Below, piece by piece: positions 56,405 through 64,000 of a stretch of DNA of 64,000 nt. Under the pieces are notes generated by a model. It did not search any database. It was not told the DNA's origin and was given only the letters and a program-made list of their open reading frames with translations. Made by a program: the position numbers and the translations under genes. The stretch is from positions 62,001 through 126,000 of the forward strand of contig NZ_JAIVAM010000009.1 of NCBI RefSeq assembly GCF_020171845.1, written 5' to 3'. The stretch is from Cytobacillus kochii. GTDB lineage: Bacteria; Bacillota; Bacilli; Bacillales; Cytobacillaceae. The first letter of the stretch is position 1. Every line of letters starts with the position of its first letter.

Positions 56405-57370
56405 ATGCTGCAATATTCACTTCGCAGAATATTAGGTATGATACCGTTGTTATTCCTTACTTCCATTGTGGTTTTTTCCCTGGCGAAGTTTATGCCAGGG
56501 GACCCTTTTGGGGGTGAAATTGACCCATCGAATACAAATCCAGAATATATTGAAGAGATGAGAGAAAAACTGGGATACAATGATCCCATTCATATTCAAT
56601 ATATCAGATGGGTGACAAATTTCGTACAAGGAGACTTCGGACACTCGACAGCACATAAAATACCTGTGTTTGATTTAATTGTAGACCGTTTACCAAATAC
56701 GATATTTTTGGCGATCGTATCACTTATAATTACATACATTTTTGCTTTTGCTATGGGGATGTATTCCGGTAGAAGGCCATATACATGGGGAGATAATCTA
56801 ATTGCAGGTTACAATTATGTAGGTCTTGCTATTCCCTCCTTTGTTGCCGGAATCATAGCTATTTACTTTTTCTCTTTTCAACTAGGTTGGTTTCCGTTTG
56901 CAGGATCTGTTGAAGTAGGGCTACAACCTGGTACTTGGGATTATTATGTTAGTAGAATGCATCATGTGCTCCTACCAGCTTTAATTCTTGGTCTTATGGG
57001 GACAGCTTCCTATACGCAGTTTTTACGAAATGATGTCATCGAAAACAGCCGTAAAGATTTTGTACGTACTGCTAGAGCAAAGGGCACAAGTGAATCTGCT
57101 ATTTATAATAAACATATTTTACGAAACTCAATGATACCATTAATCACTTTTTTAGGATTTGATATTGCTACATTAATAGGTGGTGCGGTTATCACTGAAA
57201 CAATTTTTACTTATCCAGGTATAGGTTTATTGTTTTTGGAATCAGTGGATAGAAGAGATTATGCTGTGTTAATGACGATTACCATGCTGCTTTCATTTTT
57301 AACTTTATTAGGTAACCTAATTGCGGATTTACTTTATGGCATTGTTGATCCGAGAATTAGATTAGGATAG
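56405..57370 (+). CDS. appB: Oligopeptide ABC transporter permease AppB
   Basis: About 321 residues with six membrane segments. The N-terminal LRRILGMIPLLFLTSIVVF and MPGDPFGGE, and the EAA loop ARAKGTSESAIYNKHILRN, are OppB-type. The start at 56405 follows AAGGAGAA; start codons a few residues earlier are too close to or upstream of that site. Ends IVDPRIRLG as in OppB proteins. Confidence 0.92.
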   Translation: MLQYSLRRILGMIPLLFLTSIVVFSLAKFMPGDPFGGEIDPSNTNPEYIEEMREKLGYNDPIHIQYIRWVTNFVQGDFGHSTAHKIPVFDLIVDRLPNTIFLAIVSLIITYIFAFAMGMYSGRRPYTWGDNLIAGYNYVGLAIPSFVAGIIAIYFFSFQLGWFPFAGSVEVGLQPGTWDYYVSRMHHVLLPALILGLMGTASYTQFLRNDVIENSRKDFVRTARAKGTSESAIYNKHILRNSMIPLITFLGFDIATLIGGAVITETIFTYPGIGLLFLESVDRRDYAVLMTITMLLSFLTLLGNLIADLLYGIVDPRIRLG

Positions 57371-57379
57371 GAGGCAAAT

Positions 57380-58294
57380 ATGGTGAAAGCATCTTTAAAT
57401 ACAGACGGTCAAGTTTTAATTAAAAACAAACAAAAGCAGTTCTCTCCTTGGAAATTAGCGAGAAAAAAATTTCTCAAGAATAAAATTGCAATGACTAGCT
57501 TAATTGTTTTCGTCTCTTTTGTACTGATAGCGGTTTTTGGCCCACTATTTACTACACAGGATATTACACGAATCAATTTTATGTCGATGAACTTGCCACC
57601 TTCTGCGGAGCATTGGTTCGGAACAGATACAAATGGTAGAGATATATTTACACGTATGGTATATGGAGCGAGAACATCACTGTTAATTGGTTTATCATGT
57701 ATGACATTTATTATTGTTATCGGAACAATAGTCGGAGCAATTGCTGGATACAATGGCGGAAAAATTGATCAAATATTTATGAGAATAACAGACTTTGTAC
57801 TAAACTTTCCATTTCTAGTCTTTGTTATTGTTCTTAATACCATTTTAGTTGGGAAAGTCTCTGGCGTTTGGACATTGATATTAGTTATCAGTTTATTAAG
57901 CTGGGGTGGCGTTGCCCGGATTGTTCGCAGTCGTTTTTTATCAGAAAAAGAAAATGAATATGTTTTAGCAGCGAAATCAATTGGAACAAGACCTATCAAG
58001 ATTATTGGGAAGCATATATTACCTAATGTAGCTTCGACAATCATTGTTCAAGCAACTTTAATGTTGGCAGTTACAATCGTTGCTGAAGCAGGTTTAAGTT
58101 TTTTAGGGTCTGGTGTACCAGCTAATATACCAAGTTGGGGGAATATGTTATTTGAAGCCCGTGATTCTGATGTATTAAGGAATAAAACTTGGATTTGGGT
58201 ACCGCCCGCTGCAGCTATTACAATCACCATACTAGCAATTAATTTCATTGGAGAAGGCATAAAAGACGCTCTAAACCCTAAATCTAGAAGGTAG
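57380..58294 (+). CDS. appC: Oligopeptide ABC transporter permease AppC
   Basis: A 304-residue OppC-type permease with an N-terminal cytosolic stretch, a first membrane segment (LIVFVSFVLIAVFGPLF), GTDTNGRDIFTRMVYGARTS and the EAA loop AAKSIGTRPIKIIGKHILPN. It closes with INFIGEGIKDALNPK. It lies 9 bp after appB with AGGAGGC ahead of the ATG, and is the last gene of the operon. Confidence 0.92.
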   Translation: MVKASLNTDGQVLIKNKQKQFSPWKLARKKFLKNKIAMTSLIVFVSFVLIAVFGPLFTTQDITRINFMSMNLPPSAEHWFGTDTNGRDIFTRMVYGARTSLLIGLSCMTFIIVIGTIVGAIAGYNGGKIDQIFMRITDFVLNFPFLVFVIVLNTILVGKVSGVWTLILVISLLSWGGVARIVRSRFLSEKENEYVLAAKSIGTRPIKIIGKHILPNVASTIIVQATLMLAVTIVAEAGLSFLGSGVPANIPSWGNMLFEARDSDVLRNKTWIWVPPAAAITITILAINFIGEGIKDALNPKSRR

Positions 58295-58314
58295 AGGCCT
58301 AGCAAGTAAGTCTG

Positions 58315-58362
58315 AAAAAGAATGCAATTGACCTTTTAAGGTAAATGCATTCTTTTTTTTTT
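58315..58362 (+). terminator. Terminator of the app operon
   Basis: Stem AAAAAGAATGCA / TGCATTCTTTTT with inner ACCTT/AAGGT hairpin and a long T-run. The following 290 bp to yjbA are A+T rich (several TTTATT/AATAAA runs) with no other feature recognised. Confidence 0.9.
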
Positions 58363-58649
58363 GGATAAATTGGTTATTTGATTAGTAATGAGTGGAAAAT
58401 TCAATCATTTACTATTTATTCTAAATTATATTAATATTTATTTTAGTGAATAATAAATGAATATTATAACATTTACTTCCATATTAAATACACTTTATAT
58501 CGATTGTATAATTCAATATAAAGTACAAATTGCTTTCTCATCAAAGATAAAAAAGAATAATAATGGATTAGATTGTAAAAGAAAGGAATAAAAACAGAGT
58601 TGTTTGCCCATACTTATTGACAAATAATCATGCGAGTGGGGGTTAGGAA

Positions 58650-59396
58650 ATGTTATATCTTCATGATGTTTGGGTGAACTGGTTTGAAGGGGAAGAGAAT
58701 GGTTACAATGTTTGTCAATTTCATGAATGGCGAAAAGATGATGCAGTTGAATTATTGGATCAAGTACCATTACTAAGGATCACACCAGCACTATTTCATT
58801 ATATTGAAAATGATTTATCTGAATTACCACAACAGCTATTGAATGACGTGTATCAAAAAGCGTATTTAAGAAAAAATCATGAAAGAGTGCAATTGGATTA
58901 TTGTTTTGTCATTACTGATGGGACAAGCATTATGGCTGTTGATACAATAGGGTATCATATTCCAATTCGAAAGAGTAGATTGATACCAAGACAAGAACAA
59001 CTTACATATGAAATGATTTCTAATCACGATGAAATGGAATATACTTTTGAACAAAAGCCGAGTCTAAAAAGTTTTCACATTCTTTCTCCAGATCCAGAAT
59101 TAATGAAAGGCCTGACAAGGAAGGAAAGGCAGCTCAAACAATTAATGTTTATGGCATTAGATCAACTTCATAGTTCAGAAAATGAAGCGGAAATTCGCTA
59201 TTGGTTTACAGAATGGATGCCTGAAGAGTATAAAAGTATTCAATCAATGGGTTTCCATGATGCATGGATGAATTTATATGAAGACAGTAAGATAGGTTGG
59301 TCTAAGAAACATGAAAGATTTTGTGAGAATATCATTAAAGGACAACCTTTTTTTGAAAAGTTATGGGAAATGGAAAATGGTTCAAAGGTAAATTAA
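58650..59396 (+). CDS. yjbA: DUF3603 family protein YjbA
   Basis: A 248-residue soluble protein opening [20 protein letters not shown], with [19 protein letters not shown] and a late [17 protein letters not shown]; it matches the YjbA/DUF3603 family and stands before trpS as in B. subtilis. Ribosome site GGGGGTTAGG. Function unknown. Confidence 0.88.
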   Translation: MLYLHDVWVNWFEGEENGYNVCQFHEWRKDDAVELLDQVPLLRITPALFHYIENDLSELPQQLLNDVYQKAYLRKNHERVQLDYCFVITDGTSIMAVDTIGYHIPIRKSRLIPRQEQLTYEMISNHDEMEYTFEQKPSLKSFHILSPDPELMKGLTRKERQLKQLMFMALDQLHSSENEAEIRYWFTEWMPEEYKSIQSMGFHDAWMNLYEDSKIGWSKKHERFCENIIKGQPFFEKLWEMENGSKVN

Positions 59397-59399
59397 ATC

Positions 59400-59437
59400 A
59401 AAAAGGGACGCTCAATTTAATTTGAACGTCCCTTTTT

Positions 59438-59438
<1 letters not shown>
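59400..59438. terminator. Bidirectional terminator between yjbA and trpS
   Basis: Stem AAAAAGGGACG / CGTCCCTTTTT with partial pairing in the loop, A-run left and T-run right. Confidence 0.88.
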
Positions 59439-60690
<1,252 letters not shown>

Positions 60691-60708
60691 TATTATTTAT
60701 TTGTAATC

Positions 60709-60737
60709 ATAATATAATATATGTAGAAGTAAATCAA
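60709..60737 (-). promoter_or_regulatory. Sigma-A promoter of trpS
   Basis: Minus strand TTGATT (60737-60732), 17 nt, TATTAT (60714-60709), just ahead of the T-box leader. Confidence 0.65.
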
Positions 60738-60876
60738 GTGAGCGTTATAACAGCAAAAAAAAAATTATTTGTTATATACCAATAAAAACTTATGAAAACC
60801 CTTACATGACAATAATAATACATGTTTCGACATTTTTTTGAAAAAATATAGATAATTTAGATTATTTAAAACGGGC

Positions 60877-60905
60877 TTGAAATAAACTTTTAAAGAAACT
60901 ATAAT
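60877..60905 (+). promoter_or_regulatory. Sigma-A promoter of the opp operon
   Basis: TTGAAA (60877-60882), exactly 17 nt, TATAAT (60900-60905). It implies a leader of about 290 nt before oppA. Confidence 0.75.
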
Positions 60906-60911
60906 AAAACC

Positions 60912-61202
60912 TACCAAACGACATCTTTACAAACATATTACATTTTGTTCGGTTACAGGTAAATGGAATGATGAAAAGGTGAGTTTATCGTAGTCTAATA
61001 GATACAAATTTTAATATTCAAGCTGAATTATCTGAATAGAGGGAATTTGTTCTATCAAAATAAACTCCTTTCCTTAGTATGCATTAAGGAATCAACTCTT
61101 TTTTTATAATAAAAATTGTTTGATTTTTTCATCAATCTACGCTATGTGAACAATTGTTATTTCTGTGAAGAATCGTTTGAATTAAAAATAGGGGGTTTCA
61201 CC
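60912..61202 (+). other. Long 5' leader of oppA with a terminator-like hairpin
   Basis: No gene seen. TTCCTTA (61070-61076) and TAAGGAA (61085-61091) form a hairpin, and seven T (61099-61105) follow after TCAACTC. The gap between stem and T-run is longer than in a standard terminator. It could be an attenuator or a small RNA end. No known riboswitch was recognised. Confidence 0.4.
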
Positions 61203-62837
61203 GTGAAAAAAAGATGGTCAATCTTTTTAAGTATGCTACTTTTAGCTAGCATGGTTCTAGCAGCCTGCGCTGGCGGAGGCGATGACAATGCAGATGGTGG
61301 CGATGGAGGTAGTGATGTACCTCAAGAATTAAAAGTAAATATTAATACTGAACCACCTTCATTAAATCCAGGTTTGGCTGAAGATTCTACTTCTGGTACT
61401 GTTCTTCGTAACGTATTAGAAGGATTAACTCGAATTGGTCAAGACGATAAACCAGCGGCCGCTATGGCGGAAGATTGGGAAATCTCAGAGGACCAAAAAA
61501 CATACACATTTAATATCCGTGAAGATGCACAATGGTCAAATGGAGATCCTGTAATTGCAGAAGATTTCGAATATGCATGGAAATGGGCATTAGACCCAGC
61601 TAATCAATCAACATATGCATATCAACTATATTATGTTGAAGGTGCAGAAGCTGCAAACACAGGAGAAGGTAGCTTAGATGATGTTGGCGTTAAAGCTGTT
61701 GATGAAAAAACTTTAGAAGTTACACTAGCAAACCCAACACCTTACTTTCTTGAACTAACAGCTTTCTATACTTATTTACCAGTAAATAGTAAAATCGCAA
61801 AAGAAAATCCAGACTGGGCAACAGATGCTGGTGAAAATTATACAACAAACGGACCTTTCCACTTAGCTGAATGGTCTCACAGTGACCAAATTACTCTTGA
61901 AAAGAGCGACACTTATTGGGATAAAGACGCTGTAAAATTAGATAAAATTGAAATGTACATGATTAATGATCCAAATACTGAATTATCTATGTTTGATAAT
62001 GGTGAATTGGATTGGGCAGGTTCTCCAACAGGAGCTCTTCCAACAGATGCAATGCAAGCACTTAAAGATGATGGTAGATTAGAAACACAAGCAATTGCTG
62101 GTGTTTATAACTACAAATTCAATACTACAGTTGAACCATTAGATAATGCAAATATTAGAAAAGCTTTAACTCACGCAATTAATCGTGAATCAATTATTAA
62201 TAACATTACACAAGGGGAACAACTTCCAGCAATGGCAATCGTTCCACCTACGATGTTCCAAGAAAATGAAGAAGGGTACTTCCCTGATAATGATGTTGAA
62301 ACTGCTAAAGAATTCTTAAATAAAGGTCTTGAAGAATTAGGATTAAGCGATGCATCAGAATTACCAGAAATCAAGCTTTCTTATAACACATCTGAAGCAC
62401 ATCAAAAGATTGCTCAAGCCGTTCAAGATATGTGGAGTGAAAATCTTGGAATTAATGTAACTCTAGATAATGCTGAGTGGAATGTTTTCCTTGATAGTGT
62501 AAATAGTGGAGACTTCCAAATTGCTCGTATGGGTTGGTTAGGTGACTTCAATGACGCCATGAACTTCTTGGAAATGTACAAAGATGCTGACGGTGGAAAT
62601 AACAACACTGGTTGGGAAGATCCTGAATTCCAAAAATTACTTGAACAATCACAAACTGAAACAGATGCTGAAAAGCGTCAACAAATGTTAAAAGATGCAG
62701 AAGCTATCTTTATGGATGCGATGCCAGTAGCACCAATTTACTTCTACACAAACAACTGGGTTAAAGATGAAAACTTAAAAGATGTATTTGTATCTGGTTT
62801 AGGTGATGTTCAATATAAATGGGCTCACTTTGAATAA
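61203..62837 (+). CDS. oppA: Oligopeptide-binding lipoprotein OppA
   Basis: SBP family 5 peptide receptor, about 544 residues from a GTG start after AGGGGG. This start gives a proper lipoprotein signal (KKRWSIFLSMLLLASMVL, lipid Cys22); the longer frame would place 29 unlikely residues before it. Mature features are INTEPPSLNPGLAEDSTS, YTFNIREDAQWSNGDPV and NGPFHLAEW. Heads the opp operon after trpS, as in B. subtilis. Confidence 0.92.
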   Translation: MKKRWSIFLSMLLLASMVLAACAGGGDDNADGGDGGSDVPQELKVNINTEPPSLNPGLAEDSTSGTVLRNVLEGLTRIGQDDKPAAAMAEDWEISEDQKTYTFNIREDAQWSNGDPVIAEDFEYAWKWALDPANQSTYAYQLYYVEGAEAANTGEGSLDDVGVKAVDEKTLEVTLANPTPYFLELTAFYTYLPVNSKIAKENPDWATDAGENYTTNGPFHLAEWSHSDQITLEKSDTYWDKDAVKLDKIEMYMINDPNTELSMFDNGELDWAGSPTGALPTDAMQALKDDGRLETQAIAGVYNYKFNTTVEPLDNANIRKALTHAINRESIINNITQGEQLPAMAIVPPTMFQENEEGYFPDNDVETAKEFLNKGLEELGLSDASELPEIKLSYNTSEAHQKIAQAVQDMWSENLGINVTLDNAEWNVFLDSVNSGDFQIARMGWLGDFNDAMNFLEMYKDADGGNNNTGWEDPEFQKLLEQSQTETDAEKRQQMLKDAEAIFMDAMPVAPIYFYTNNWVKDENLKDVFVSGLGDVQYKWAHFE

Positions 62838-62854
62838 TTTGATCTTTTAAATGT

Positions 62855-62887
62855 AAGGTATATGGGATGAAACTTCCTATATACCTT
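62855..62887 (+). other. Intercistronic hairpin oppA-oppB
   Basis: A stem of about 13 bp (AAGGTATATGGGA / TTCCTATATACCTT, with a G-T pair) and a 6-nt loop, without a T-run. Such hairpins after oppA genes can protect a receptor-rich mRNA or end a fraction of transcripts (inference). Confidence 0.6.
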
Positions 62888-63002
62888 CGTTCTTGTAATA
62901 GGTATTATCCTTCTAATGGTAAAATTGTATTATTTTATCTATTGTGAGAATTGCAGTTGTAGACATACTGACCTCAGTAAAATCAATTGGAGGTGTTGGA
63001 CA

Positions 63003-63935
63003 ATGACGAAATATATAGGAAAACGTCTGTTATATATGATAATTTCATTATGGCTAATTGTAACGGCAACATTTTTCCTTATGCGCATTGCACCTGGAAA
63101 CCCGTTTGCTTCAGAAAAGAAACTACCACCAGAAATTGAAGCGAATTTACAAGCACATTATGGCTTAGATCAGCCATGGTATCAACAATATTTTGATTAT
63201 CTAATCAATGTAGTTACATGGGATTTTGGCCCATCTTTTAAATACAAAAGTCAAACAGTTAATGATTTGATCACAGAAGGATTCCCTGTATCTTTTGTAT
63301 TAGGCTTTCAAGCAATACTAATTGCCGTTGCCTTTGGTGTTTTATTTGGTGTTATCGCTGCTTTAAGACAAAATAAATGGCAAGATTATTCAACAATGGC
63401 TGTTGCTGTTTTAGGGATATCAGTGCCATCATTCATAATGGCAACATTTTTACAATATTTCTTAGCAATAAAACTGCAAATATTCCCTGTAGCTCGTTGG
63501 GAATCATTTATGCACACCATTTTGCCTGCTATTGCACTTGCAGCGGGACCGATGGCATATATCGCAAGACTCACACGATCTAGTATGATTGAAGTATTAG
63601 CAAATGATTATATTAAAACTGCTAAAGCAAAAGGCTTGAGCGGTGGTGTAATTACAGTTAAGCACGCAATGAGAAATGCTCTTCTTCCGGTAGTTACTTA
63701 TTTAGGCCCATTAACCGCGGGTGTTTTAACAGGTAGCTTTGTTATCGAGAAGATTTTCGGTATTCCAGGGTTAGGTTTCCACTTCGTAACAAGTATTACA
63801 AATCGTGATTATACAGTAATAATGGGTGTGACAGTGTTTTATAGTATTCTTTTACTATTAGCTATTCTCCTAGTGGATATTGCGTATGGAATCATCGACC
63901 CAAGGATTAAACTAGCTGGGAAGAAAGGAGAATAA
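63003..63935 (+). CDS. oppB: Oligopeptide ABC transporter permease OppB
   Basis: About 310 residues, six membrane segments. [30 protein letters not shown], and the EAA loop [19 protein letters not shown] mark OppB, with [11 protein letters not shown] at the end. The ATG at 63003 follows GGAGGTG; the ORF's 29 upstream codons are intergenic. It is 6 bp ahead of oppC. Confidence 0.93.
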   Translation: MTKYIGKRLLYMIISLWLIVTATFFLMRIAPGNPFASEKKLPPEIEANLQAHYGLDQPWYQQYFDYLINVVTWDFGPSFKYKSQTVNDLITEGFPVSFVLGFQAILIAVAFGVLFGVIAALRQNKWQDYSTMAVAVLGISVPSFIMATFLQYFLAIKLQIFPVARWESFMHTILPAIALAAGPMAYIARLTRSSMIEVLANDYIKTAKAKGLSGGVITVKHAMRNALLPVVTYLGPLTAGVLTGSFVIEKIFGIPGLGFHFVTSITNRDYTVIMGVTVFYSILLLLAILLVDIAYGIIDPRIKLAGKKGE

Positions 63936-63941
63936 TCAATC

Positions 63942-64000
63942 ATGCAAAGTGCGAATGATAAATTCAAAGTTGTCGGCACACAATTAGATGATGCTGAAAA
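63942..64000 (+). CDS. oppC: Oligopeptide ABC transporter permease OppC (3'-truncated by window edge)
   Basis: Only the first 19 codons are present: ATG after AAAGGAGAATAATC, reading MQSANDKFKVVGTQLDDAE. The polar start is the cytosolic N-terminus usual for OppC, and oppC is expected after oppB. The call rests mainly on position. Confidence 0.75.
   Translation, partial: MQSANDKFKVVGTQLDDAE

Noticed and set aside
60832..60846. CodY box upstream of oppA
   Set aside because: About 11 of 15 matches in a T/A-run, expected often by chance in this A+T-rich region.

Overview
The window reads as a stretch of chromosome from a low-GC, spore-forming Bacillaceae bacterium. Gene order follows, from memory, the Bacillus subtilis block addBA - gerP - yis - yit - arg/car - yjz/yja - med/comZ - fabHF - yjaZ - app - yjbA - trpS - opp. 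Supporting features are the sporulation operon gerP, the competence pair med-comZ, a T-box on trpS, a FapR box on fabHF and a CtsR box on clpB. No prophage, insertion sequence, rRNA, tRNA or CRISPR array was seen.

Layout. 1-6.7 kb: addB (5' end cut off by the window edge) and addA, recombinational repair nuclease-helicase, ending at a shared terminator with the opposing gerPF. The sbcDC genes that follow addA in B. subtilis are absent here. 6.7-8.7 kb: complete gerPABCDEF spore coat/germinant-permeability operon on the minus strand with a near-consensus sigma-K promoter. 8.8-20.1 kb: acyl-CoA synthetase, DUF418 membrane protein, YisK-type FAH protein, YisL, a PAS-GGDEF-EAL c-di-GMP protein with a degenerate GGDEF motif, YisN, AsnO and a membrane-anchored amylase-like protein with altered catalytic motifs. 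20.3-32.2 kb: a stress-type SDR, YajQ, CvfB, a 51-bp tandem repeat array, DegV, YitT, a BsuPI-domain protein, small ORFs, YitU, YitV, YitW, then moaA-moeA-mobB for molybdenum cofactor.

32.5-42 kb: one long arginine operon argC-argJ-argB-argD-carA-carB-argF, tightly packed with overlapping ends, which makes citrulline from glutamate and carbamoyl phosphate. It has a strong sigma-A promoter and an ARG-box-like palindrome. 42-52.4 kb: a second, shorter 51-bp-period repeat, yjzC, CtsR-controlled clpB, yjzD, yjaU, yjaV, med-comZ, yjzB, FapR-controlled fabH-fabF and the yjaZ metalloprotease. 52.6-64 kb: two oligopeptide ABC importers, appDFABC (complete) and oppAB(C) (runs off the right edge), separated by yjbA and the T-box-regulated trpS.

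Most genes are conserved core genes. The least explained parts are the two loci of 51-bp (17-codon) tandem repeats at about 22.9-23.8 kb and 42.03-42.23 kb. In the larger one, each unit carries a purine-rich Shine-Dalgarno-like stretch and an ATG, and many units end at a stop codon in one fixed position. Next in interest are the amylase-like protein with altered catalytic residues, the probable PDE-only c-di-GMP protein with a frame-shifted leader, and several unassigned palindromes upstream of operons. Names given by synteny rest on memory of B. subtilis gene order; no database search was possible.
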